Positions 32,899 through 40,373 of a DNA stretch of 40,373 nt are shown here, one piece after another. Numbering within the stretch: position 1 is the stretch's first letter; each line of letters opens with the position of its first letter. The DNA is from an uncultured Lysobacterales bacterium (GTDB lineage: Bacteria > Pseudomonadota > Gammaproteobacteria > Xanthomonadales > SZUA-36): contig CALDVW010000024.1 in assembly GCA_937924405.1 (NCBI GenBank), forward strand, positions 1 through 40,373, given 5' to 3'. The notes under the pieces were generated by a model. It worked only from the letters and a program-made list of their open reading frames with translations, did not search any database and was not told the origin of the DNA. A program made the position numbers and the translations under genes.

Positions 32899-34524
32899 CT
32901 ACTTCAACTCTCGGCGCAGAATCTTGCCCACCGCAGATTTTGGCAGCTCGTCCAGGAAAACCACCTGTTTCGGCACCTTGTAACCGGCCAATCTCTCCTT
33001 GCAGAAAGCGCGCACGTCATCTTCGGTAATGGAGGCATCCGATTTGACGACGAAAAGTTTTACCGCCTCGCCGCTGGCCTCATGTGGCACACCCACACAA
33101 GCGGACTCCATAACACCCGGCATGCCAGCCACTTCTTCCTCGATCTCGTTGGGGAAAACGTTAAATCCGGAAACCAGGATCATGTCCTTTTTACGATCCA
33201 CGATCCGGAAATACCCGTCTTTTTCCATCACCGCCACGTCGCCGGTTTTGAAATAGCCGTCGGCGGTCGTTACCTCGGCGGTCGCTTCAGGCTGACGCCA
33301 ATAGCCCTTCATGATCTGCGGCCCCCTGGCACAGAATTCACCGGGTTCACCCTGCGGAACTTCGCGCCCGTCATCATCCCGCAACGAGACGTCGGTCGAC
33401 GGCAGCGGCACGCCTATGCCGGCGCGGTATCCAGTTTCACCCAGTTGGTTGACGGTCAGGATGGGTGATGTTTCGGACAAGCCATAGCCTTCCTTGATGT
33501 ACCTGCCGGTCAGGTCTTTCCACTTCTGGGACACGGCCTGCTGAACCGGCGCACCGCCGCCCATAGATATTTTCAGGTTTGAAAAATCGATAGCATCGAA
33601 ACCCGGTGTGTGGAGCAGGCCAACGTAGAGTGTGTTGACGCCGGTAAAAATGGTCGGGCTGCTTACCGCCCAGGTTTTCACGAATCCTTCCATGTCCCGC
33701 GGATTGGTCACCAGGACATTCTTGCCACCCAGTTTGAAGAAGGACAGCGTGTTAACCATCAGTGCAAAGATGTGATACATCGGAATCGCGGTAATCACCA
33801 CTTCTCCGCCCTTTTCAATGTAGCCCGGATCAATCGCCTCGAATTGGGCGATATTCGCCAGCAGGTTGCCATGAGTGAGCATGGCGCCTTTGGATAAGCC
33901 TGTCGTTCCACCGGTATACTGCAGGAATAGCAAATCGTCCTGTTCCAGCAGGGGCTCTTCGAAACCGAGTCCGCTGCCTTTTGACAAGGCATCGGTAAAA
34001 GCGATGGTGCGGGAGAGCCTCGAGTCAACCGGAGGAGATGGCAATCCCCTGTTTACCAGGTCGTCGAGCCCGAATACGATGACATTTTTTACCGGGGTCG
34101 CTTCGATGACCTGTGCCAGCGTTTCGGTCGATCCCGAAAATACGATAATGGTATCGGCATCTGCGTCTTTGAGTTGGTGCTCGAGTTCCCTCGGCGAATA
34201 GAGCGGGTTCACATTGACCTGAACTCCTCCCGCCCTGATGACGCCGAACATGCCGACTGCAAACACCAGCGTATTGGGCGCCATCATGGCTACCCTGTCT
34301 CCTTTTTTAACACCCAGCTCGTTTTGCAGGTAAGCGGCAAAATCTCTGGACAGGGCGTCCACGTCCCTGAAAGTCAGCTCGGCACCGAAGCTGCTGAATG
34401 CGGTTTTGTCGCCAAAGTCCACAACGGCTCTGTTGAAGAGCTCATTGATGGATTTACATTCAGACGTGTCGATTTCGAACGGGATTCCATCGGTATAGCT
34501 GTTTTGCCAGATGCGATTGGGCAC
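32899..34524 (-). CDS. fadD: Long-chain fatty-acid-CoA ligase
   Basis: A 541-residue acyl-AMP-forming enzyme. The ATP loop is YTGGTTGLSKGAMLTHGN, with GYGLSETSP as the A5-type motif, YFKTGDVAVMEKDGYFRIVD as the hinge Asp region, RKKDMILVSGFNVFPNEIE as the L motif and the C-terminal catalytic Lys in PKSAVGKILRREL. It activates fatty acids with ATP and CoA. Lengths of FadD run about 540-560. It is the first gene of an operon with the WS/DGAT fusion (7 bp gap) and the sulfatase, so it likely supplies acyl-CoA for ester synthesis. The 217 bp upstream hold a hairpin and no gene. Confidence 0.93.
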   Translation of the reverse strand: MPNRIWQNSYTDGIPFEIDTSECKSINELFNRAVVDFGDKTAFSSFGAELTFRDVDALSRDFAAYLQNELGVKKGDRVAMMAPNTLVFAVGMFGVIRAGGVQVNVNPLYSPRELEHQLKDADADTIIVFSGSTETLAQVIEATPVKNVIVFGLDDLVNRGLPSPPVDSRLSRTIAFTDALSKGSGLGFEEPLLEQDDLLFLQYTGGTTGLSKGAMLTHGNLLANIAQFEAIDPGYIEKGGEVVITAIPMYHIFALMVNTLSFFKLGGKNVLVTNPRDMEGFVKTWAVSSPTIFTGVNTLYVGLLHTPGFDAIDFSNLKISMGGGAPVQQAVSQKWKDLTGRYIKEGYGLSETSPILTVNQLGETGYRAGIGVPLPSTDVSLRDDDGREVPQGEPGEFCARGPQIMKGYWRQPEATAEVTTADGYFKTGDVAVMEKDGYFRIVDRKKDMILVSGFNVFPNEIEEEVAGMPGVMESACVGVPHEASGEAVKLFVVKSDASITEDDVRAFCKERLAGYKVPKQVVFLDELPKSAVGKILRRELK

Positions 34525-34701
34525 TGAATTTCTCCATAATGAATTGTAAGCGGCGACCCTTAAAACTATCAGTTTCAGGCAGGTTCTCCAAATCCTGATC
34601 GGGAGATATGCCGGTTCAGACGAAATTTTTACGACTGGGCAGACAGGATTCGCCGTAGCAAGGGCAAGCCCGGAAGAACGGGATAGACACCCGGCAAGGG
34701 G

Positions 34702-34730
34702 GCCACCGCGTCAGATGATGACGCGGTGGC
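34702..34730 (-). terminator. 12-bp hairpin after the RND transporter gene
   Basis: GCCACCGCGTCA and TGACGCGGTGGC are perfect complements around a 5-nt loop, 12 bp past the RND stop codon. It lacks a clear T-run on the minus strand but lies where the transcript should end, separating the transporter from fadD. Confidence 0.6.
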
Positions 34731-34741
34731 ACTGCCGTGAA

Positions 34742-37183
34742 TCAGGCACCTTTGTGACCGGTTTCAAGCGCCAGTCGGTCTGCGTCGACTTCGTGCTTCC
34801 TGTATTTCTCAACCGGGATCAGGAAATGCACCAGTGCGGGCAGCAGGATCAGTGCGCCGAACATATTCATGACGAACATGAAAGTGAGCATCAATCCCAT
34901 GTCGCCCTGGAACTTGATCGGCGACCATACCCAGGTGGCGACGCCAATGGCCAGGGTCAGGCCGGTGAAGGAAACAGCCTTGCCGGTGGTCTTCAACGTC
35001 TCGAAATAGGCATCGTGCAGGTTCAGACCCCGGTACAGGTAGGTTTCCAGCCTACTGAAGATGTAGATTCCGTAATCGACACCGATACCCACACCGAGCG
35101 CAATCACCGGCAGGGTCGCCACCTTCACACCGATGCCGAGGTAGGTCATCAACGCCTGCCCGAGCACCGAAGTGAGTGCCAGCGGTAAGATGATACACAG
35201 AACAGTACGTGGCGAACGGAAGGCCAGCAGCACCAGTAATGCAACCACCCCGTAAACCCAGGCCAGCATCTTGTACTGGGCCTGGCTGACCACGTCATTT
35301 GTCGCCGCATCGATACCGGAGTTACCCGCAGCCATCACGAATTTGATCTCACCGGTGTCAAAGCCTTCATTGAAACGCTCTACGGCGGCCGTGACATTCT
35401 TTAGCGTATCCGCCTTGTGGTCTTCGAGGAATATCAGGACTGGCACCAGGTTACATGCCGCGTTCATAAGGCCCGGCGGCATGTCCTTACCGCTGACCGA
35501 ACCGTTGAGCACCCACTGGTTGCGGGTCACCGTCGCCCATTTCGGACTGCCTTCGTTGTTGCCGGCAATGGCCCGCTTGGATGCCCCAACCAATGAAAAT
35601 GTTGCCTGGACACCGGGCACATCAGCCATGACCCACTCAAACAGGTCAACGGCGGAATAGGCGTCGTAGGTAACACATTCCATGTCCGGGGTCTGCACCA
35701 TAACCACAAATACATCCGTACTGGCCGTGTAGTTATCCACGATGAACCTGTTGTCCAGGTTGTAGCGGGAATCCGCCCGTAATTCCGGGGCTCCGGCGTC
35801 GAGGTCGCCGATCTTGAGGTCCTGTCCGTACCAGATGCCGAATACGAAGGCCGCACCCGCCAGAATGACCAGGGTCCGGGCTACTGCCGGCCGGGTATAA
35901 ATAGTGGAAAATTCGCAAAGGTGGTGATAGGCGCCGCTGTTTTCGAACTTCTTCATCCTGCGGATCGCGATGGGGCTCACACAGATGTAGGACATGATTA
36001 CCGGTAACAGCACGAGGTTGGTCAGGATGACGACCAGGACACCCACACTGGCGGCAATCGCCAGGTCGTGGATCACCTGTATCTGGATGACCATCAGCGT
36101 TGCGAAGCCGATGCCGTCTGAAATCAACGCGGTCAGGCCCGGAATGTAGAGCGACCGGAAAGCAAATCGCGCCGCCTGCCGGTTGTCTCTGCCCTCGGAT
36201 TTGGCGTGCATGATCGTGTTGATCATCTGTACGCCATGACTCACACCGATGGCAAACACCAGGAAAGGGATCAGCATGGAATAAGGATCCAGTCCGTATC
36301 CCAGCACTTTCAGCAGTCCCACCTGCCAGGCCACCGCGATGACGGAGCAGACGACGACCGTGACCGAACTGCGCAGGCAGCGTGAATAGATGTAAAACAG
36401 GGACAGCGTGATACCGATGGCGATCAGGAAGAACATCGCCACCTGGCCCGCGCCTTCGATCAGATCGCCCATGACCTTGGCAAATCCGGTCATGTGAACC
36501 TGGATTTTATCGTTCTGATACTGGTCTCTGACCAGTTCTTCGAGCTGCAGGGATATGGATCCGAAATTAAGCGGCTCTCCGGTCTCCGGGTGAGTTTCCA
36601 TCAATGGCGCGAGAATGATGGTCGAACGGAAATCGTTGGCGACCAGGTTGCCGACCTGGCCGGACTTCATAATGTTGGCGCGAACCTGGGCCAGGCTGGC
36701 TTCGGAGCCATCGTAGTCATCGGGTACGACAGCCCCACCCGTGAATCCTTCCTCCGTTACCTCGCCCCAGCGCACGTTCGGCGTCCAGAGTGACTTGACG
36801 CCCGATCGCTGGACCCCGGGGATGAAGAACACTTCGTCGCTGATCTGGCGCAGCGTTTCCATGTATTCCTCGGTGAAAATGTCGCCTTCGGTGTTTTCGA
36901 TCGAGATTCGGACGGCGTTACCCAGGCCAGTCAATTCGTCCTTGCGCTCCAGATAGGCCGCTATGTAGGGGTGCTTGATCGGCACCATTTTTTCAAAACT
37001 GGCATCCGGCCGGACCTTGATCGCGGCTGAAACCAGGTAAACGGTGATCAGCAGGAACGCCAGTAGCACCCACAAGCGGTTATTGTAGATAAATCGCTCA
37101 ACGAAAGACTCGGATTCATAGAATGCATGATCCCACTGCCCCATTGCATCTTTCAGGCCTTCTTGAATTGGATGTTCGCTCAT
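34742..37183 (-). CDS. MMPL/HpnN-type RND superfamily transporter
   Basis: An 813-residue inner-membrane protein with the two-fold RND plan. Helix 1 is at about 34-54 (LWVLLAFLLITVYLVSAAIK), followed by a periplasmic loop, a block of five helices at about 240-400, a helix near 430, a second periplasmic loop, and a final block of five helices at about 640-790. PVIALGVGIGVDYGIYIFSR and LVFAIGVSHGVQMINTIMHA are the paired helix-4 motifs with the Asp or Ser/His expected in this family. Known relatives export lipids, hopanoids or drugs. ATG 37183 is chosen (GAGG upstream, 10 bp after the previous stop) over an upstream in-frame codon at 37252. It is likely coupled with the YCF48-like protein. Confidence 0.9.
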   Translation of the reverse strand: MSEHPIQEGLKDAMGQWDHAFYESESFVERFIYNNRLWVLLAFLLITVYLVSAAIKVRPDASFEKMVPIKHPYIAAYLERKDELTGLGNAVRISIENTEGDIFTEEYMETLRQISDEVFFIPGVQRSGVKSLWTPNVRWGEVTEEGFTGGAVVPDDYDGSEASLAQVRANIMKSGQVGNLVANDFRSTIILAPLMETHPETGEPLNFGSISLQLEELVRDQYQNDKIQVHMTGFAKVMGDLIEGAGQVAMFFLIAIGITLSLFYIYSRCLRSSVTVVVCSVIAVAWQVGLLKVLGYGLDPYSMLIPFLVFAIGVSHGVQMINTIMHAKSEGRDNRQAARFAFRSLYIPGLTALISDGIGFATLMVIQIQVIHDLAIAASVGVLVVILTNLVLLPVIMSYICVSPIAIRRMKKFENSGAYHHLCEFSTIYTRPAVARTLVILAGAAFVFGIWYGQDLKIGDLDAGAPELRADSRYNLDNRFIVDNYTASTDVFVVMVQTPDMECVTYDAYSAVDLFEWVMADVPGVQATFSLVGASKRAIAGNNEGSPKWATVTRNQWVLNGSVSGKDMPPGLMNAACNLVPVLIFLEDHKADTLKNVTAAVERFNEGFDTGEIKFVMAAGNSGIDAATNDVVSQAQYKMLAWVYGVVALLVLLAFRSPRTVLCIILPLALTSVLGQALMTYLGIGVKVATLPVIALGVGIGVDYGIYIFSRLETYLYRGLNLHDAYFETLKTTGKAVSFTGLTLAIGVATWVWSPIKFQGDMGLMLTFMFVMNMFGALILLPALVHFLIPVEKYRKHEVDADRLALETGHKGA

Positions 37184-37193
37184 CGTGGGTGCC

Positions 37194-38384
37194 TCACTGC
37201 TGTTCGTTGGCGGAAGCCAGAGGCTCACCGTTTTGGTCGGTCTTGCGTACACCGCCGAGGCCGACCAGCATCACCTCGCCGGTCGCCAGTTGTTCTATGC
37301 CGGATATCGGTCGCCTGTCAGGATTGTTCGCCGCACGAAATGCGTTCTCACCCGACGGCCGGGTCATAATGTTCCCGCCCTGACCGGCCAGGTATACCGT
37401 TCCGTCATTGAGCAGGGCGCCGCTCATCAGGGTGACCGCCGTACCGGACTCCACCGGATTCCAGCTTTCGCCCCGATCATTGGAACTGAACAGGTTCCCG
37501 CGCAAGCCATAAGCCAGCAATTCATAGCCAGCAGCTCCGTTAGGAGCAACGACGATACCGTAGAACGAGCCCTCGTATCCGGGCTCGAGGCTATCCCAGG
37601 TCTGCCCGCCATCGCTTGAACGGTAGACGAAGCCGGCTTCACCTGCGATAAACAGGGCACCGTCCGGTGCCGGAACGATCTGGTTCAGGTGAAAGGCCTC
37701 GGCATTGTCCATCCGGTCCGACACCAGTTCCCAGTCCTGACCCCCGTTGATGGTATGCAGCAGCATGCCATAAGACCCGACTGCAAAGCCTTCATTTTCA
37801 TTCCGGAACCATACATCCAGCAGCGGTCTGACAGGGCCTGCGGAGGTATCGTCCAAGGCGCCTTCGAGCATGAATTCTGCTTCTTCCAGCATGAATTCTG
37901 CATCCTCGACATCATACTCATCCGCATCTTCCTGTGCCTGAAGCGCCTCCAGTTCGCCCCTGACCTGTTCCACGATACGCTCTGCCACTGCCATGATCTG
38001 CTCATTCAGCTGATGCCCGTCCAGCTGCTTCTGCCAGGTTTTGCCGCCGTCGGCAGAATGCAGGATCAGGCCGTCGTGACCGACTGCCCAGCCTTTTTCC
38101 GCTGTCGGGAAATGGACGCCGGTCAGGGTCACCGAAGCCGGCACCGATGCCTGGTCCCAACTGCTTCCCCCATCCCCGGAAACAATGATGACACCGTAGG
38201 TCCCAACCGCAGCCAGCGACTCTTCCCCGAGCGATGTAATATCCAACAGAAGCGCCCGGCTCGCTGCGCCGCTTTGCACCGCCGGCAGTTCAAGCAGGTC
38301 GATGGCAGAGGCCGGCGCAGAGAATCCCAGCACCGCGAATGCCAGCAAAGCGCGCAGTGGTATGCAATGGAGTGAATTCATCAT
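37194..38384 (-). CDS. Exported YCF48/BNR-repeat beta-propeller protein
   Basis: A 396-residue exported protein with a signal peptide (about 1-26, FAVLGFSAPASA). Repeated SxDGGxxW units mark the propeller blades: SGDGGSSWDQ, SADGGKTWQK, TINGGQDWEL, SSDGGQTWDS and SNDRGESWNP. GWAVGHDGLILHS and GFAVGSYGMLLHT are the matching strands. An acidic helical insert (about residues 160-190) interrupts the blades. Known: YCF48-like propellers assist assembly of membrane complexes, and this type is found next to RND transporters and DUF1329 genes. ATG 38384 has AGGAAG upstream and gives a clean signal peptide. The neighbouring RND gene begins 10 bp later. Confidence 0.88.
   Translation of the reverse strand: MMNSLHCIPLRALLAFAVLGFSAPASAIDLLELPAVQSGAASRALLLDITSLGEESLAAVGTYGVIIVSGDGGSSWDQASVPASVTLTGVHFPTAEKGWAVGHDGLILHSADGGKTWQKQLDGHQLNEQIMAVAERIVEQVRGELEALQAQEDADEYDVEDAEFMLEEAEFMLEGALDDTSAGPVRPLLDVWFRNENEGFAVGSYGMLLHTINGGQDWELVSDRMDNAEAFHLNQIVPAPDGALFIAGEAGFVYRSSDGGQTWDSLEPGYEGSFYGIVVAPNGAAGYELLAYGLRGNLFSSNDRGESWNPVESGTAVTLMSGALLNDGTVYLAGQGGNIMTRPSGENAFRAANNPDRRPISGIEQLATGEVMLVGLGGVRKTDQNGEPLASANEQQ
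37867..37908 (-). repeat. 21-bp tandem duplication in the YCF48-like gene
   Basis: Two 21-bp units begin with the same 14 bases (AGCATGAATTCTGC at 37867 and 37888) and encode the doubled AEFMLE of EDAEFMLEEAEFMLEGA. It lies in the acidic insert and keeps the frame. Confidence 0.8.
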
Positions 38385-38431
38385 CTCGAACTTCCTCGTG
38401 ATAGCCGCCGGCATCCATTTTCGAACAGCCC

Positions 38432-38472
38432 AGAAAATAATGCCAGGGGCCGGCGATCGCCAACCCCTGGCA
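38432..38472 (-). terminator. Rho-independent-type terminator after the DUF1329 gene
   Basis: TGCCAGGGG and CCCCTGGCA (38441-38449 and 38464-38472) form a 9-bp stem, with a palindromic GGCGATCGCC in the loop. On the minus strand it is followed by TTATTTTCT. It lies 14 bp past the DUF1329 stop and ahead of the YCF48-like gene, so expression of the two pairs can differ. Confidence 0.65.
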
Positions 38473-38486
38473 CGTCTCATAACATC

Positions 38487-39854
38487 CTAACGTTTGCCAA
38501 GCCGCCTGAGGGCGCTTGTGTCGTAATCCCTGCGCTTTTTCTGCAGATCGAACCGGTTTGGCATCTTCTCCTCGTTGGTAAGACCCAGCGTCAGGTAGCG
38601 GCCATCGTTCAGATCAACCACCGTTTCGACATTCAACCAGGGAACATGCTGGTTGTAGAACTGAATGTTGTGCGCTTCGCCAACACGCCAGAGCTGGCCC
38701 TGGCCATCATACTGGTCTTTCAGGGCAATCTGCCAGGTGTCTTCGTCGATGAAGAAAACGCGCTTGGCATAAATGTGCCGTGACCCTTCTTTCAACGTAG
38801 CCTCGACGTGGTAAACCCGGTGAAGCTCGTAGCGCGAGTATTCCTGGTTCATGTGGCCCTTAAGATGCAGTTCCTTGTAGCTCAGTTCGGGTGAATGCAT
38901 CCGGTATGCGTTATAGGGAATATACATCTCCTTCTTACCGACCAGTTTCCAGTCGTAGCGGTCAGGCGCTCCGTTGAAAACGTCGAAATCGTCGGCGGTA
39001 CGCGTTCCGTCAGAGCCCTGGCCGGGCCCGTCGTAAGCCACCTGCGGGGCGCGGCGCACACGGCGCTGACCCGCGTTGTACAACCACGCACGGCGAGTGT
39101 CCGTTACCTGGTCAACGGTTTCGTGCACCAATAGTACGGTTCCGGTCAACTGCGGCGGTGAGTGGATGGCGTAGGTGAAGTAGACCAGGACGTTGCGATC
39201 CTTGACCGGGTCTTTTCCCCCCACCAGAAAGTCCGGCCAGGTGAAGGTGTCGGTGATCTGCACCGGCACAAAGGCCCCGTTGGCCTGTACCGGCACCTGT
39301 ACGTAGGTGCGCTCCGCGTTGCCACCGCGGTAGCGTGTCAGGTGATTCCACAACACTTCGTATACGTTCTGTGGAATCGGAAATGCTTGCGCGACTTCAA
39401 AGTTGATCACGCCATTACCGTCATTCACCAGTTCAGCGTTCAGGCCGTTTTGACGCACCTTTGCGTACACATCCTCCGGCAGCGCCGCCGTGCGGCGGGT
39501 CTTATAGACGTGCATCTTGTAGGTTTCGGGATATTTCCTGAACAATGCGATCTGGCCGGGCGCCAGGTTGTCGGCGTACTGATCGACATTTTCAGCTGTG
39601 ATGGTAAACAGGATCTGATCGTCCGGGAACGGGTCCACCAGGAATCCTCCGTCGACATAACCCGCAGGCGCCTCGGTCAGCCCGCCCGTCCACTCGGGAA
39701 TGGTGCCGGCCGCATTACCGGCCCGCTCCGAACCCATCGGGGTCAGGTCACCATCTAGCCGTGCCAGTTCCGATTCCGGCACCTTAGCGACCGTGGCGGT
39801 CACGCTCAGCGCCAGCGCTGCAGCAATTGCAGCTTTCGTGTAAATGTGTTTCAT
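38487..39854 (-). CDS. DUF1329 periplasmic protein
   Basis: A 455-residue exported protein with signal peptide IYTKAAIAAALALSVTATVA. It has the DUF1329 features: LARLDGDLTPMGSERAGNA near the mature N-terminus, AGTIPEWTGGLTEAP, PFPDDQILFTI, and later RRVRRAPQVAYDGPG, DDFDVFNGAPDRYDWKLVGK and KRVFFIDEDTWQIALKDQYD. The family is thought to have a LolA/LolB-like lipid-binding fold (from memory) and occurs with DUF1302 outer-membrane proteins. Its role is unknown, and lipid or hydrophobic-compound carriage across the periplasm is the common guess. ATG 39854 is supported by AAGGAG 9 nt upstream; a TTG two codons earlier is too close to that site. Confidence 0.9.
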   Translation of the reverse strand: MKHIYTKAAIAAALALSVTATVAKVPESELARLDGDLTPMGSERAGNAAGTIPEWTGGLTEAPAGYVDGGFLVDPFPDDQILFTITAENVDQYADNLAPGQIALFRKYPETYKMHVYKTRRTAALPEDVYAKVRQNGLNAELVNDGNGVINFEVAQAFPIPQNVYEVLWNHLTRYRGGNAERTYVQVPVQANGAFVPVQITDTFTWPDFLVGGKDPVKDRNVLVYFTYAIHSPPQLTGTVLLVHETVDQVTDTRRAWLYNAGQRRVRRAPQVAYDGPGQGSDGTRTADDFDVFNGAPDRYDWKLVGKKEMYIPYNAYRMHSPELSYKELHLKGHMNQEYSRYELHRVYHVEATLKEGSRHIYAKRVFFIDEDTWQIALKDQYDGQGQLWRVGEAHNIQFYNQHVPWLNVETVVDLNDGRYLTLGLTNEEKMPNRFDLQKKRRDYDTSALRRLGKR

Positions 39855-39884
39855 ATCCAATATCTCCTTAAGCTGAATGCGTGA

Positions 39885-40373
39885 TCAGAAATCCATTGAA
39901 ACCGTGAACGAGAAGAAATCCCGGTCCGATTGAGTAAATGCGACGCCACCGCTGAACCAGGTATAGGCGATACTGGCCCGGTACTTGGTCAGGTAGTTCG
40001 CACCCAGCGCCAGGCTTAACGCCTTGCGGCCATCCAGGAACGTGGGTGTCGGAGATGTGCCCTTGACGTCATGCGCCCAGGCGATACTGGGTGTGAGCCC
40101 GACCCCGGCGAAAACGTTGGGGTAGTCCGCCGCCGCGCGGATCCGGTAACCCCATGAATTCGAGGTAACGAACCCTTCGTCATTGGGCCCGCCCAGGTTG
40201 GTCGGCGCACCAAAGATGGGGTTACGGCCATAAGGCATTACCGAGGTGTCTGGCAGGTCGTTGACGCCGATCCAGGCCACTTCACCGATCAGGGTTACGC
40301 GTTGTGAACCCAGGCCCTGGTCCCAGAAATACAGTGCCGTCGATTGCGCCTGGGTGACATCGAAGCGGTCAAA
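39885..40373 (-). CDS. DUF1302 outer-membrane protein, 5' end cut by window
   Basis: The frame is open from the right edge to a stop at 39885, giving the last 162 residues. They begin FDRFDVTQAQSTALYFWDQ and show alternating strands (VTLIGEVAWIGVNDLP, NSWGYRIRAAADYPNVFAG, VGLTPSIAWAHDVKG, SLALGANYLTKYRASIAYTW) and end FFSFTVSMDF. Ending in aromatic residue F and the amphipathic strands indicate an outer-membrane beta-barrel of the DUF1302 type. It precedes the DUF1329 gene by 30 bp, the usual pair. The N-terminal part with the signal peptide is outside the window. Confidence 0.88.
   Translation of the reverse strand, partial: FDRFDVTQAQSTALYFWDQGLGSQRVTLIGEVAWIGVNDLPDTSVMPYGRNPIFGAPTNLGGPNDEGFVTSNSWGYRIRAAADYPNVFAGVGLTPSIAWAHDVKGTSPTPTFLDGRKALSLALGANYLTKYRASIAYTWFSGGVAFTQSDRDFFSFTVSMDF

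Noticed and set aside
34742..37183. Naming the RND protein HpnN (hopanoid exporter)
   Set aside because: No hopanoid genes are visible in the window; the family resemblance alone does not fix the cargo.
37184..37252. Upstream start for the RND transporter
   Set aside because: It would overlap the preceding gene's end, whereas ATG 37183 has a GAGG site and typical spacing.
1..40373. CRISPR arrays, tRNA or rRNA genes, insertion sequences, prophage
   Set aside because: No regular spaced repeats, no tRNA-like cloverleaf noticed, and no transposase, integrase or phage protein among the readable frames.

Overview
This window looks like a chromosomal segment of a marine or sediment-type gammaproteobacterium with a moderately high G+C content (judged by eye). 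The napDAGHBC gene order, the DUF1302/DUF1329/YCF48-like/RND envelope module and the wax-ester-synthase genes are typical of that class. Affiliation with a Woeseiaceae/JTB255-like lineage is a guess. I see no rRNA, tRNA, CRISPR array, insertion sequence or phage gene. The largest gene-free stretch is about 250 bp.

Left end, minus strand (1-8864): a tightly packed operon with the complete route to 2-aminoethylphosphonate (AEP). It encodes PEP mutase (fused to a nucleotidyltransferase), phosphonopyruvate decarboxylase and AEP transaminase, plus a second stand-alone nucleotidyltransferase, a CDP-glycerol-glycerophosphotransferase-like enzyme, an ICMT/PEMT-type membrane methyltransferase, a tiny membrane protein, a divergent YidC-like insertase and a phytanoyl-CoA-dioxygenase-family hydroxylase cut by the window edge. 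The simplest reading is that AEP is made, activated as a CMP-phosphonate, optionally hydroxylated or methylated, and transferred to an envelope polymer or lipid. This is the best candidate for an undescribed system.

8910-12691: a GNAT acetyltransferase and a beta-keto-acid cleavage enzyme (BKACE) on the minus strand face a class III aminotransferase and an acetylpolyamine-amidohydrolase-like deacetylase on the plus strand, with only 16 bp between the divergent start codons. Polyamine or amino-acid breakdown is likely. A decayed SnoaL-like gene end (12692-12814) follows, then a Baeyer-Villiger-type flavin monooxygenase and a DUF4956-like membrane protein.

15383-21571: an FNR/Anr-type box precedes napD-napA-napG-napH-napB-napC (periplasmic nitrate reductase), followed by moaB for molybdenum cofactor.

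21720-28768: a hotdog thioesterase and an MTHFR-like protein; a cysteine-motif protein of unknown function on the opposite strand; then an operon of a DmdA/GcvT-like THF-dependent demethylase, O-acetylhomoserine sulfhydrylase, an alpha/beta hydrolase and NADP-glutamate dehydrogenase. Together these suggest one-carbon and methylated-sulfur use.

28833-34524, minus strand: fadD, a WS/DGAT fused to a second acyltransferase through a lysine-rich linker, and a secreted sulfatase. 34742-40373, minus strand: a DUF1302 outer-membrane protein (cut by the window), a DUF1329 periplasmic protein, a YCF48-like beta-propeller and an MMPL-type RND transporter. These two blocks plausibly make and move neutral lipids or acyl compounds through the envelope.
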